Shown in pieces: positions 8,588 to 17,375 of a stretch of 64,000 nt of DNA; within the stretch, counting starts at the first letter, position 1, and the number at the start of each line of letters is the position of its first letter. Position numbers and translations under genes: made by a program. The notes below the pieces were generated by a model. The model saw nothing but the letters and a program-made list of their open reading frames with translations, was not told the origin of the DNA and ran no database searches. The DNA comes from Blautia hominis (lineage in GTDB: Bacteria; Bacillota; Clostridia; Lachnospirales; Lachnospiraceae): positions 434,001 to 498,000 of the forward strand of contig NQOF01000003.1 of NCBI GenBank assembly GCA_002270465.1. Direction: 5' to 3'.

Positions 8588-11146
8588 CTATAATAAATAC
8601 CTTTTCAATAAGCGGGTCAGTTCTTTGACATCAATAGGCTTTGCAATATGGGCATTCATACCGCACTCCAAGCATTGACGTATGTCATCAGAAAAAGCAT
8701 CCGCACTCATGGCAAGGATGGGAATAGATAACGCATCCGGATGATCCAGTCCCCGGATCGCTTTTGCAGCCTCGTATCCTGTCATATGCGGCATTCGTAT
8801 ATCCATTAAAATAGCATCATAATATCCCTCAGGTGATTTCCGAAACATCTCCAGACAGATCTGGCCATCTTCTGCCCAATCCAGTTCGATACCCAGAGCG
8901 GCCAACAATTCCTTTGCCACCTCCCAGTTCAGTTCATTATCCTCGGCAAGCAGGATACGGCGTCCGGTCATGTCAAGATTCTGATCCGATATCCGATCAT
9001 GGGATTCTTCACTGCCCATATATTGACGCAAACTATAAAATAGAGTGGATTTAAACAACGGTTTGGAAATAAAACCACTGATCCCGGCTTCCCTGGCCTC
9101 AGTTTCAAATTCACTCCAATCGTATGCGGAGATCAGCAGGATGGGTATATCGTCCCCTAAATTACGTCGGATTTCTTTTGCAGCCTGAATACCATTCATG
9201 CCGGGCAGCTTCCAGTCTAATAAAATGATCTGATAGTCGTCTCTCATTTGGTGGTGCTGCACCACCAGTTTTATGGCATTCTCGCCGCTCAGTGTCCATT
9301 CGGCCTTTATTCCAATGGATTTAAGCGCATTTGCTGCGGTTTGGCATAATAATTCGTCATCATCAACCACCAGCATATTCCATGGGGGGAGGACCATATC
9401 CACTTCCGTTGTGGCAGCTTTTTCAAAGTCCGCAGTAAAATGGAATTCTGTACCTTTATTCGGTTCACTCTGTACATCAATGGTTCCTTCCATTGCGTCC
9501 ACAATGTATTTCGTGATCGACATTCCCAAACCGGCTCCCTCAGTCTTATGTATTCTGGTTCCGTCAGCACGGCTGTAGGAGTCATATATCCTTTTCAAAA
9601 ATTCCGGTGTCATGCCAATTCCGTTATCTTTGACACGAATATGAATGCGCACATAGTTGTCTCCTCTTGGAGATTTTTCCTCAAACAGGGATAATCGTAT
9701 GGAACCTCCTTCCGGTGTATATTTTGTGGCATTGGATAACAGGTTCAGTAAAACCTGATTCAAACGTACACCATCGCACCACACATTTTCCGTCAGAATA
9801 TTATCTACATGTATTTCAAAATTTTGCTTTTTTGCCTTCACCTGGGGCTGCATAATGTTGACGATCCCTTCAACAACTTCCTTTAAAGAAATCTGTTCTA
9901 TCGTTAAAGATAATTTACCACTTTCAATTTTAGACATATCCAGAACATCATTGATCAGTCCTAACAGATGTTTACTTGACAGCGTGATCTTTCTCAGGCA
10001 GTTCCGCACCTGTTCCCGGTCTTCTATGTGGGCGGTGGCTATGGCGGTCATACCCACGATGGCATTCATTGGTGTGCGGATATCATGACTCATATTAGCT
10101 AAAAATTCACTTTTCGCTTTATTTGCCTCGATAGCCAGCTGACGGGTCTTTTCCAGTTCCTGGAGCTGCACACGGGTCATGGAAAAATACCGAAGAAAGA
10201 TCAAGGTCAGAAGGATCAATACAGAGGCACAGGCCAGCAGTGTAATATACATGCGCTGAGCGCTCAGGCTGTTTATGGTCTGGTCCAGTATACCGTAAGG
10301 CATTACCCCTACCAGATACCACTCGGAACAAGGGAGAGGTGTACCGTAAATCTGCCGGTCTTCTCCATTTATTTTCAGTATCGTAGTATACTTTTTATCG
10401 GATCTTAATGCTGCGTCAAACTCCGCAAGAGAATTCTCTAAAGAGGAGTCGTCTGCAGGGGAATCATGCTGCGTTTGCAGTTGTTCAAAGTAAGCCCATA
10501 ACTCGTTATTGGGATTGCGGATCACAAAAGTGCCATCAGGCCGGATGATATAGTAATAGGTCAGCTGTCCCTCGTCCTCTAAGGAAAGAAGATCCGTGAT
10601 ATAATCCAGAGGAACAGCAGCGATCAGACCCAGGCATTTCTCACCATTCTGCATAGGATAAGCAGCCCGGACGCCAAACAATACCACATCATTTCCATCT
10701 GCGTCAACGCCTACGGCAACTCTTTGCGCTCCCTGTTTTAATGCTTCCACGAAAGGCGGCGGATTAATTGGCTGTATTGGTTCTCCGCAGAGAGTCTCAA
10801 ACTCCCCCTCATCAGAGCAGAGCGCTAGATAGCCAAAACCTCTGACCTGCGCTCTGTAAACCAGTTCCTCATATAGGCTTTCCTTATTGTGGTTCTCCGT
10901 AGAAACCACGGAGATGATGCCGTCTACCTGATCAAATCGCAGTTTGATGATATTTTCAAAATGCCTGGACATTTGCTCATTCATGCCGGACATGTAGATT
11001 TCCCCAACTTCGTAAATGGTATTTTTACTCTTACGATTCATATAAATGCCCAGAAGACTGAAGACAACCACGCTAAAGAGCAGAAGACCAATAAAACTGT
11101 ATAGTAGAAAACGGGTTGTAGGATTTTTTTGTTTACTTCTGCCCAT
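8588..11146 (-). CDS. Membrane hybrid sensor histidine kinase with two receiver domains
   Basis: 852-residue hybrid kinase. Membrane segment at about 13-35, extracytoplasmic sensor of Cache type to about 305, second membrane segment at about 307-328. Then HisKA with the phospho-His in ANMSHDIRTPMNAI, HATPase (NLLSNATKYT, VKDNGIGM, GAGLGMSI), receiver 1 with Asp in IILLDWKLPGMNG and Lys in FISKPL, and receiver 2 with Asp in AILMDIRMPHMTG and Lys in HIAKPIDV. No Hpt domain is present, so the phosphorelay needs a separate Hpt protein, and the gene just upstream is a truncated one. GGGGAGG lies about 10 bases before the ATG. No response regulator with a DNA-binding domain is adjacent; it may control the neighbour by protein contact or a distant partner. 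Confidence 0.93.
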   Translation of the reverse strand: MGRSKQKNPTTRFLLYSFIGLLLFSVVVFSLLGIYMNRKSKNTIYEVGEIYMSGMNEQMSRHFENIIKLRFDQVDGIISVVSTENHNKESLYEELVYRAQVRGFGYLALCSDEGEFETLCGEPIQPINPPPFVEALKQGAQRVAVGVDADGNDVVLFGVRAAYPMQNGEKCLGLIAAVPLDYITDLLSLEDEGQLTYYYIIRPDGTFVIRNPNNELWAYFEQLQTQHDSPADDSSLENSLAEFDAALRSDKKYTTILKINGEDRQIYGTPLPCSEWYLVGVMPYGILDQTINSLSAQRMYITLLACASVLILLTLIFLRYFSMTRVQLQELEKTRQLAIEANKAKSEFLANMSHDIRTPMNAIVGMTAIATAHIEDREQVRNCLRKITLSSKHLLGLINDVLDMSKIESGKLSLTIEQISLKEVVEGIVNIMQPQVKAKKQNFEIHVDNILTENVWCDGVRLNQVLLNLLSNATKYTPEGGSIRLSLFEEKSPRGDNYVRIHIRVKDNGIGMTPEFLKRIYDSYSRADGTRIHKTEGAGLGMSITKYIVDAMEGTIDVQSEPNKGTEFHFTADFEKAATTEVDMVLPPWNMLVVDDDELLCQTAANALKSIGIKAEWTLSGENAIKLVVQHHQMRDDYQIILLDWKLPGMNGIQAAKEIRRNLGDDIPILLISAYDWSEFETEAREAGISGFISKPLFKSTLFYSLRQYMGSEESHDRISDQNLDMTGRRILLAEDNELNWEVAKELLAALGIELDWAEDGQICLEMFRKSPEGYYDAILMDIRMPHMTGYEAAKAIRGLDHPDALSIPILAMSADAFSDDIRQCLECGMNAHIAKPIDVKELTRLLKRYLL

Positions 11147-11240
11147 TTACCTTACGCCTCCCCGGAGTGCTTCCACATAATCTGCCTAATACTTCATCGT
11201 AATCGCCGCCGAAACCTATATTACAGTCTCTTAGATTCAT
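11133..11240 (-). pseudogene. Truncated Hpt-type phosphotransfer protein (N-terminal remnant)
   Basis: A 35-codon frame starting MNLRDCNIGFGGDYDEVLGR, which matches the usual N-terminus of clostridial single-domain Hpt proteins, whose full length is about 110 residues. It then breaks off (LCGSTPGRRKVNGQK, stop) before the helix that would carry the phospho-His. A good AAGGAGAT lies 8 bases before ATG 11240. The frame overlaps the hybrid-kinase start by 14 bp, so the remnant may still help translate the kinase. The family match is from memory of the motif. Confidence 0.6.
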
Positions 11241-11446
11241 AGTCATATCTCCTTCCTTTTTCATGCCGTCTGTTTCCCTGCCCGGGAAACGTGTCACCAC
11301 TTGCTTTTTGATCACACTGCTTACCAGTTAAGCATCCGTGTCAACAGCATTTTGGCGCCGGCCGCTGCCTTTATTATAACTAAACATATAATTGGTTAGC
11401 AATAAGCATATTGGTAAGGTGTGCAAATAGGTTGTCGCTTTTAATA

Positions 11447-11475
11447 CTGACAAAAGTGGTTCAACATGTTATAAT
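11447..11475 (+). promoter_or_regulatory. Promoter of the double-GntR gene with an embedded operator-like word
   Basis: CTGACA (11447-11452), 17-bp spacer, TATAAT (11470-11475). The spacer holds GTTCAACATGTT (11459-11470), identical to 12 bases of the 16-bp palindrome at 14071. A protein bound here would sit between -35 and -10 and block RNA polymerase. Confidence 0.7.
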
Positions 11476-11497
11476 TCGGACAGATAGGAGATAGATT

Positions 11498-12961
11498 ATG
11501 AAACCGCAGGAAACAAAATTTGAATTTATATATAAGGAAATTAAACAGTGTATTTTGGATGGTCAGATACTCCCCGGCAATTCCCTGCCATCTTCAAGGG
11601 CGTTCTGTGACCAATTTCATGTGAGCAGATATACGATCAACCATGTCTTTGATGCATTGCGGCAAGAAGGGTTGATCGAGATTCAGCCCCGTCTTGCACC
11701 CAGGGTTGTTTCGAGACAAGATGCGCCTGATCCTTCGGACACCATAACTGAGATCTTGAAACAAAAAGACAGTATCCTGCAGGTGTACCAGACCTATGCT
11801 CTAATCATGCCATCCATTCAGGTCTTTGCTTCACAGGCCTGTGATATAGAGATCATGCCGCACTATAAGCAGGCCATGAAAGCAGCACGTTTGGGACTTT
11901 CTGCCGGTGGGTGGCGTCCGCCCTCTAATTTGGGATACGATATATTGAGAGTAGGTGGAAATTCATTGTTTAGTGAACTCTATTCTGCCTTTGGCCTTTA
12001 TAATAAACTTACATTTTTTACAGAAGAGTGTCCTTATTTCTCTCAGCACTTTTTACAGAGGTCTCCATCTGTGGCCGGTGATATTATAGAGATATTGAAA
12101 GGTACGGATCCATCCGTGAAATGCGGGCGATTAACAGAGATGTATCAAAGACTTACAGATTCCATTGAAAGCACATTACATTATTTATCAGAGGTGACGC
12201 CTGGATGTACAGAACAGGCCAACGTGTTATTTTCGTGGAATCCGATGCGTGGCCAGGATTACTACCATTCAAAGATCGTTGACGATTTGAACCGGAAAAT
12301 TGGCCTTGGAGAATACGCGGTTGGAACGTATCTTCCGTATGAAAAGCAGCTTGCCGCCCGGTACGGTGTTTCTTTGTCGACGGTCAGAAAAGCATTGTCC
12401 GAACTCGAACAAAGAGGCTTTGTAAAAACATTAAACGGTAAAGGCACTATTGTTATAGAACCGGATGATACCGGGGTCCATCAGCTGATGCTTAACTCCG
12501 GATACGCGGAAAAGGCCTTACGTTATCTTCACGCCCTGCAGTTAATGGTGTTGATCATTTATCCCGCTGCGCTGGCCGCAGCTCCGCGGTTTACGAAAGA
12601 AGAATTGGACCGGTTAGAAGACAAATTGGCTTCTCCGGGTTCTGTTTACATAGCAGATATATATGAGGCCATATTAAAACATACCACTTTAGACCCTCTA
12701 TCTGTTATATTATCTGAAACCTGCCGCCTTCTGGATTGGGGACATCATTTCACTTATTACCCTTCCAAAAAACATAGCGTTCCACGTCTCAATAGACAAG
12801 TCATGAAAGCATTTCAGCAAATAAAGGAAGGGAATGTAAGCTCTTTTGCAGAGGGTGTAGCAGACTGCTACCGTTATATGTTAGTCCGTGTAAAAAAGTA
12901 TATGGTAGAAAAATATAAATTTAATAATGCGGCTCATATCCGGATTCCGGAAAGATATTAG
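11498..12961 (+). CDS. Unusual GntR-family regulator with two winged-helix domains
   Basis: 487 residues. The N-terminal winged helix (about 8-75) has IYKEIKQCILDGQILPGNSLP and FHVSRYTINHVFDALRQEGL. A helical middle follows. A second GntR winged helix lies at about 260-330: NRKIGLGEYAVGTYLPYE, YGVSLSTVRKALSELEQRGF, NGKGTIV. The C-terminal helical part (about 340-480) resembles no UTRA or FCD domain that I can place. Normal GntR proteins are 230-330 residues with one HTH, so this is a duplication or fusion. TAGGAGATAG precedes ATG 11498. It diverges from the hybrid kinase and its promoter carries the word found in the operators of the neighbouring GntR gene. Ligand unknown. Confidence 0.85.
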   Translation: MKPQETKFEFIYKEIKQCILDGQILPGNSLPSSRAFCDQFHVSRYTINHVFDALRQEGLIEIQPRLAPRVVSRQDAPDPSDTITEILKQKDSILQVYQTYALIMPSIQVFASQACDIEIMPHYKQAMKAARLGLSAGGWRPPSNLGYDILRVGGNSLFSELYSAFGLYNKLTFFTEECPYFSQHFLQRSPSVAGDIIEILKGTDPSVKCGRLTEMYQRLTDSIESTLHYLSEVTPGCTEQANVLFSWNPMRGQDYYHSKIVDDLNRKIGLGEYAVGTYLPYEKQLAARYGVSLSTVRKALSELEQRGFVKTLNGKGTIVIEPDDTGVHQLMLNSGYAEKALRYLHALQLMVLIIYPAALAAAPRFTKEELDRLEDKLASPGSVYIADIYEAILKHTTLDPLSVILSETCRLLDWGHHFTYYPSKKHSVPRLNRQVMKAFQQIKEGNVSSFAEGVADCYRYMLVRVKKYMVEKYKFNNAAHIRIPERY

Positions 12962-13071
12962 GTGGAAATGGAAAGAGATATGGGTCGGTCTTTCACCGGT
13001 TGCGGGGGATGCCGCTGCCATCATATTTGCAGGTTAAGTATAAGAGCGGTATTAATTGAAGAGTTGAAAAA

Positions 13072-13106
13072 ATGCAGGTTACCTGAAAAAGGTCCTGCAT
13101 TTTTTT
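13072..13106 (+). terminator. Rho-independent terminator between converging GntR genes
   Basis: ATGCAGG (13072-13078) pairs with CCTGCAT (13094-13100), with an inner ACC/GGT pairing, then seven T. It ends the double-GntR transcript and faces the converging 13128-13853 gene. Confidence 0.88.
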
Positions 13107-13127
13107 GTCATTCCAAAGGGGTTGCGT

Positions 13128-13853
13128 TTAATTGTTCAGTAAAAAATTAATGTGGTAATATTCCGGAAGAAAATAGAATTTATTCCGGGCAAAGGGGAGT
13201 TTCATTTTGTTATGATGTATTGCCTCAATGAGCAAAAGAGGGGTCTGCAGCGGCACGTTCAGGAACTCCATCTCTATTTCGTTGGCGTAGATCAGTTTTA
13301 CGGTCATGTCCAGTGTTTTTGTAAACTTGAAGAGCGTTTCAAGGATCAGTTCTTTAATGGATTCCTCTCTGGAAGTATCCAGGCTTAGTTCGTCAAAGAA
13401 TGCAGCCGGAACCTGTGTAAAAGAGTATCCGAGAACAGTGTCATCGGATTTGAAGATACAGTTACAGGCCAGTACGATATCGCTTGCAGAAAGGTTCAGC
13501 TTGTCTCTGGCGATATCGGTGGGGGCACCGTAATTGTAAGAGAGGACAGTGCTGTTCACCGGCAGCTTGTTCATGGATAGTAGGGGCGTTGTAGTCTGCT
13601 CTGCAGAAGCTTTGCTGCTTTTGGGGGCTACAATTGTCCCTTTACCCTGAGATTTAATGATCATTCCATCCTCACAGAGAATTGCGAGGGCCTGGCGGAG
13701 CGTATTGCGGCTGACCCCATATTTTTCAGACAATGCGGTTTCTCCGGGCAGATGTTCATTTGGCGGATATATGCCTTCTATGATATCGGAATATAAGGAA
13801 TTGTAAACACCCAGATAGGTGGGCATGTTCTCATTCTGTAATTTAGTTTTCAT
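13128..13853 (-). CDS. GntR-family (HutC/UTRA type) transcription regulator
   Basis: 241 residues: N-terminal winged helix (DIIEGIYPPNEHLPGETAL, YGVSRNTLRQALAILCEDG, SQGKGTIVAP) and a C-terminal UTRA-like effector domain from about 85 on (TPLLLIEAIHHNKMKLPFARNKFYFLPEYYHINF). GGGAGG lies 7 bases before the ATG. It diverges from the 14106-20356 operon and is almost certainly its regulator, probably a repressor released by a small ligand related to the pathway (nucleoside, base or sugar phosphate; inference). Two copies of a GTTCAACATGTT-type word lie in the shared intergenic region. Confidence 0.9.
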   Translation of the reverse strand: MKTKLQNENMPTYLGVYNSLYSDIIEGIYPPNEHLPGETALSEKYGVSRNTLRQALAILCEDGMIIKSQGKGTIVAPKSSKASAEQTTTPLLSMNKLPVNSTVLSYNYGAPTDIARDKLNLSASDIVLACNCIFKSDDTVLGYSFTQVPAAFFDELSLDTSREESIKELILETLFKFTKTLDMTVKLIYANEIEMEFLNVPLQTPLLLIEAIHHNKMKLPFARNKFYFLPEYYHINFLLNN

Positions 13854-13885
13854 AAGTTATCCTCCCTTGGTTGATAAACAAGTTT

Positions 13886-13914
13886 ATTTTAGCATAAAAA
13901 CAGCGTTTTGACAA
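13886..13914 (-). promoter_or_regulatory. Promoter of the GntR/UTRA gene
   Basis: Read on the minus strand: TTGTCA (13914-13909), 17-bp spacer, TAAAAT (13891-13886). A near-palindrome ATAAACAAGTTTAT lies around the transcription start. Confidence 0.65.
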
Positions 13915-13931
13915 TTGAAAGAGATACGGTA

Positions 13932-13945
13932 TGAACATGTTGAGC
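13932..13945. promoter_or_regulatory. GntR operator-like site 1
   Basis: TGAACATGTTGAGC; its reverse complement, GCTCAACATGTTCA, matches 12 of 14 bases of the palindrome at 14071. It lies about 18 bp upstream of the -35 box of the GntR gene. Confidence 0.6.
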
Positions 13946-14033
13946 AAGCTGGAAGGGTTTGGATATATTACACAAGAAACAGAAAATGAAATTATGCATA
14001 TTTGATAAAAAATAATTATTTGTTGTATGTTTA

Positions 14034-14086
14034 TTGACATATAATATATTTAGTGATAGTATTTGAACAAGTTCAACATGTTGAAC
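14034..14086 (+). promoter_or_regulatory. Promoter and main operator of the SAM hydrolase/PNP operon
   Basis: TTGACA (14034-14039), 17-bp spacer, TAGTAT (14057-14062). The perfect 16-bp palindrome GTTCAACATGTTGAAC (14071-14086) covers the expected transcription start, where a bound repressor would block the polymerase. An extra TTGAAC half-site sits at 14063-14068. Confidence 0.8.
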
Positions 14087-14105
14087 AAGATGAAAGGAGA
14101 GTGTC

Positions 14106-14885
14106 ATGTTAAGGAAATGCGGGGAAGAGGACAGGGAAAGACTCAAAGAGTTTTTGAATGAGAAGCCTGTGTATCACACGTTTTTGATTTCCGATCTTGA
14201 CAAGTATGGGTTTGATAAAGATTTTCAGACAATTTACATGCAGGAAGAAGAGGGAAGATGCATTGGAGTGTTTCTGAAATATTTTTACAATCTTATTGTG
14301 GCAGGAGAGGATCAGGAACTTGATCATGAGGCAGTCAGCAGACTTGCTGACGACAAGATCACTACGATCATGGGAAATGCAGAAGTAGTCCAAAATGTAG
14401 CAAATCGGGTTGGTAGGCGGCAGCGAATGACGTATAATAATCTGTATATCCATGAGGAGACAGAAAGACAGGAACCTGCTGATAACAAAGTGAGGTTTGC
14501 AGATCTGGATGATGTAGGACGGATATATGAGTTCCTGATGGGTTTTCCGGAAATGAAGAATCTGTATTCTGAGAAGAAGATGATCGAAAACAGGATCAGC
14601 AATATGGAAGGGGTTCATGCCATCATAGAAAAACAGGGCAGGATTGTGGCTCATGGAAACAGCGCTGCGTCGGCAGAACTGACTTGTATGCTGGGCGGAA
14701 TCTGTGTAGGTGAAGGATACCGGGGAAGAGGGTATGCAAAGGATATTATCCGTACGTTGTGCAGGGAGATACATAGCCAGGGAAAGATCCCCTGCATGTT
14801 TGCTCCGGAGAATAATCCCTATACAATCTTTTCAGAACTTGGATTTAAGATTTATGGCAGGTGGGGCGTGGCCCAGCTTATATAA
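14106..14885 (+). CDS. GNAT-family N-acetyltransferase
   Basis: 259 residues. The C-terminal half is a GNAT domain with the acetyl-CoA binding signature GGICVGEGYRGRGYAKDIIR (motif A, RGRGYA), and APENNPYTIFSELGFKIYGRW typical of the last strands. The N-terminal half is a degenerate relative that contributes to dimer or substrate binding in FR47-like members. AAAGGAG is 6-7 bases before the ATG. First gene of the operon and 12 bp ahead of the transporter. The substrate is unknown; an amine or nucleoside-derived compound would fit the neighbours (inference). Confidence 0.88.
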   Translation: MLRKCGEEDRERLKEFLNEKPVYHTFLISDLDKYGFDKDFQTIYMQEEEGRCIGVFLKYFYNLIVAGEDQELDHEAVSRLADDKITTIMGNAEVVQNVANRVGRRQRMTYNNLYIHEETERQEPADNKVRFADLDDVGRIYEFLMGFPEMKNLYSEKKMIENRISNMEGVHAIIEKQGRIVAHGNSAASAELTCMLGGICVGEGYRGRGYAKDIIRTLCREIHSQGKIPCMFAPENNPYTIFSELGFKIYGRWGVAQLI

Positions 14886-14897
14886 CAGGGGGAAAAA

Positions 14898-16316
14898 ATG
14901 GGAGAGAAAAAACTAAAAACAAAAGATATTCTGGGTTATACCGTTGGTTCAATTGGAGATTCTACATCGTATAATTTTGTACTGTCGTTTTTTTCGTTTT
15001 TTATGATCACTGTTGCCGGGGTAAGCCCGGTAGTGGCAGGAACGATCATTTCGGTGGCCATAGCGTGGGATGCGGTAACAGATCCGATCATCGGTTATCT
15101 GGTGGATAATTCAAAAAGCAAATATGGGAAGAGACGTCCATGGATGCTGAAATCCTTAATACCGCTTGGAGCTTCACTGGTGCTGATGTTTCTGAAGGTG
15201 GATTTTCCACAGACTCAGAAAAACATATACTATCTGATATTGGTACTGATATTCTGGACAGCATATACAGCGTTCAATATTCCTTATTATTCATTTGGTT
15301 CGGTTTTATCAGATGTAGACAGTGAACGTGTAAGAGTTGCAGCTTTTCGTGAAGTCCTTGGATATGTGGGGATCTTTTGTGCCAGCTCGGTACCTACATT
15401 CATTGTAGGCAAATTGATGGAGAATGGTTTTGATAATGCAAGATCATGGTCTATGGCAGGGATCATATCAGCGGTGATATCAGTCAGTACCATACTGCTG
15501 ATGTGGAGATGTACAAGAGGAAAAGAACGGACAGACGAAGTGGCAGATGCAGAGAAAATGAACCTGAAAGGCTTCTTTTCCAACGTGATCAGCCTTATGA
15601 AAATGAAACCTTATGTGCTTGTGATCGTCTGTGCACTGCTCACAAATATTTACCTTACCTTATTTAATTCCAGCCTTTTGTATTACGTTACTTATAATAT
15701 GGGATTGGGGGAAACGCAGGCATCACTGATGTTTACAGCTATGAATATAGTTTCCATCCTGTTCATTCCTTTTATAACAAAATCGGTTGCCGTATTCAGT
15801 AAGAGTAAAGTGTTCGTTATCTGTATGGTTTTCAGCGGACTGGTAATGATCCTTACAAAATTCACGGGAATCCCTAATATTACACTGGGCTGTTTCTATG
15901 TTGTATTAGTAGGAGTGGGAACCTGTGCATATTGGATGTGCGTGTTTAATTTTCTCTATGATGTAGTGGATTACGATGAGTTTAACAGAGGGAAAAAAAG
16001 AGATGGGATCATTATGTCTTACTACTCATTTCTGCTGAAACTTGGTGGAGCAGTAGCAGCGGCAGTCCAGGGATTCCTGCTTCAGAAAAGTGGATTCGAT
16101 GCATCCCTTGCAGCACAAAACAACGGGGCGCTTGGCATGATCGAATCTATGTTTACCATATTGCCCGGTATCTGTGTACTGGCGGCTGGACTTGTCATTG
16201 CACTTACCCCTCTGCAGGATAAGAAGATGAATGCCCTGAGGCTGGCACTGGAAAAGAAACGTGTAGGCGAGGAATATACAACAGAAGGATTTGAGTCACT
16301 GGTAGTTAAAAAATAA
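14898..16316 (+). CDS. GPH-family sugar or nucleoside:cation symporter (MFS)
   Basis: 472 residues with about 12 hydrophobic segments. It has GPH-family marks: AWDAVTDPIIGYLVDNSKSKYGKRRPW near residue 55 (cation and substrate site), SVLSDVDSERVRVAAFRE, and a late YDVVDYDEFNRGKKRDG segment. Family members import glycosides, pentosides and hexuronides with Na+ or H+; the operon context suggests a nucleoside or ribosyl compound, but this is inference. GGGGGAAAAA lies before ATG 14898. The repeat element at 16320 separates it from the SAM hydrolase genes. Confidence 0.9.
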   Translation: MGEKKLKTKDILGYTVGSIGDSTSYNFVLSFFSFFMITVAGVSPVVAGTIISVAIAWDAVTDPIIGYLVDNSKSKYGKRRPWMLKSLIPLGASLVLMFLKVDFPQTQKNIYYLILVLIFWTAYTAFNIPYYSFGSVLSDVDSERVRVAAFREVLGYVGIFCASSVPTFIVGKLMENGFDNARSWSMAGIISAVISVSTILLMWRCTRGKERTDEVADAEKMNLKGFFSNVISLMKMKPYVLVIVCALLTNIYLTLFNSSLLYYVTYNMGLGETQASLMFTAMNIVSILFIPFITKSVAVFSKSKVFVICMVFSGLVMILTKFTGIPNITLGCFYVVLVGVGTCAYWMCVFNFLYDVVDYDEFNRGKKRDGIIMSYYSFLLKLGGAVAAAVQGFLLQKSGFDASLAAQNNGALGMIESMFTILPGICVLAAGLVIALTPLQDKKMNALRLALEKKRVGEEYTTEGFESLVVKK

Positions 16317-16319
16317 GAT

Positions 16320-16453
16320 GTAACTGTTCAGTACCTTCACAGTTACAGGCAAAAATCCATGCAGAATCGCCTTTGGCGATGGGGTTTTTGTTTGGCTGCG
16401 GAATGCTTTCTTACGGTCAGCGCAGTGAATGCGCAGACCTACTGAATCGTTAC
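16320..16453. repeat. Structured 134-bp element with terminal inverted repeats (MITE-like)
   Basis: Ends are GTAACTGTTCAGTA (16320-16333) and TACTGAATCGTTAC (16440-16453), inverted with 12 of 14 matches. Inside are three further stems: GTAACTG/CAGTTAC at the left, ATCGCC/GGCGAT in the middle, and GGTCAGCGCA/TGCGCAGACC (9 of 10) at the right. No coding frame. Placed between two genes of one operon. It could be a non-autonomous mobile repeat or a structured RNA. Confidence 0.65.
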
Positions 16454-16487
16454 AATAAGATCATATAAATTTCAGGAGGAAAAAATA

Positions 16488-17339
16488 ATGACAACAAATA
16501 AACCGGCAATCGTAATGCAGACAGATTTCACAAAGGATATTTCCGTATGTACCATGCAGGGGGTATGCATGATGGTAGACCCCGAATTAAGAGTGTTTGA
16601 CAGCACGCATGAAATTAAAAGTTTTGACACCTATCAGGCTTCCACTTCTTTGAGCTTCGTCATAGATTTCTGGCCGGCCGGTACGGTATTTGTATCTGTA
16701 GTTGACCCGGGTGTAGGGACAAGCCGTCGTGCCTGTGTGGCAAAGCTTAGCAACGGAAGTTATGTAGTGACACCGGATAACGGCAGTCTTACCCACGTGA
16801 AAAAATATTTTGGGATCGATGAGGTTCGTGTGATCGATGAGAATGTCAACCGCCTCAAGAAAACAGAGAAATGTAATATTTTTCATGGAAGAGATTTATT
16901 CGCATATTGTGCAGCAAGACTTGCATCAGGCGTGATCACATATGAAGAAGTAGGAGAAGCTTATCCGGTAGAAGAGATCGTTGAGCATGAGATCATACCA
17001 TATAAGGTAGAGGATGGCTGTATCTCAGGAATGATCGACACAGCGGACTATCATTTTGGACTGATCTGTTCTAATATTCCGGCAGAAGTTTTTGAAGAAG
17101 AAGGGATCGGATATGGAGACTGGATGGATGTACAGATCTTAAAGAAAGGACAGGATGCTCCTGTATACTCACAGAAAGTGCCGTTCCAGCCGTCTTTTGG
17201 TGCAGTTGCTGTGGGAGAGCCGCTTTTGATGGTAAGCGAGACACTCCAAATCCAGATTGCGGTCAACAGCAGAAATATGAGTGATCAATATGGTATCCAG
17301 GTCGGACCGGAGTGGATAATGAAAATGAAAAAGTGTTAG
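16488..17339 (+). CDS. SAM hydroxide adenosyltransferase-like protein (DUF62), copy A
   Basis: 283 residues of the S-adenosyl-L-methionine hydroxide adenosyltransferase family, related to fluorinase and chlorinase. Known members split SAM into adenosine and methionine, with an Asp-Arg-His set activating water; here VVDPGVGTSRR (Asp about 73, Arg about 81) and FHGRD (His about 132). The halogenase-specific insertion is absent. The N-terminal SAM-binding loop is altered (MQTDFTKDISVCTMQG in place of the TDFG-type), whereas the C-terminal LQIQIAVNSRNMSDQYG keeps the family pattern. CAGGAGG precedes the ATG. A second copy follows 36 bp downstream. Confidence 0.88.
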   Translation: MTTNKPAIVMQTDFTKDISVCTMQGVCMMVDPELRVFDSTHEIKSFDTYQASTSLSFVIDFWPAGTVFVSVVDPGVGTSRRACVAKLSNGSYVVTPDNGSLTHVKKYFGIDEVRVIDENVNRLKKTEKCNIFHGRDLFAYCAARLASGVITYEEVGEAYPVEEIVEHEIIPYKVEDGCISGMIDTADYHFGLICSNIPAEVFEEEGIGYGDWMDVQILKKGQDAPVYSQKVPFQPSFGAVAVGEPLLMVSETLQIQIAVNSRNMSDQYGIQVGPEWIMKMKKC

Positions 17340-17375
17340 GAAACCAGGAAAACAGATAAGAGGAGGAAATGAATT

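Noticed and set aside
12962-13150. Cys-rich 62-codon frame after the double-GntR gene (FTGCGGCRCHHIC)
   Set aside because: It runs straight through a strong Rho-independent terminator and lacks a ribosome binding site.
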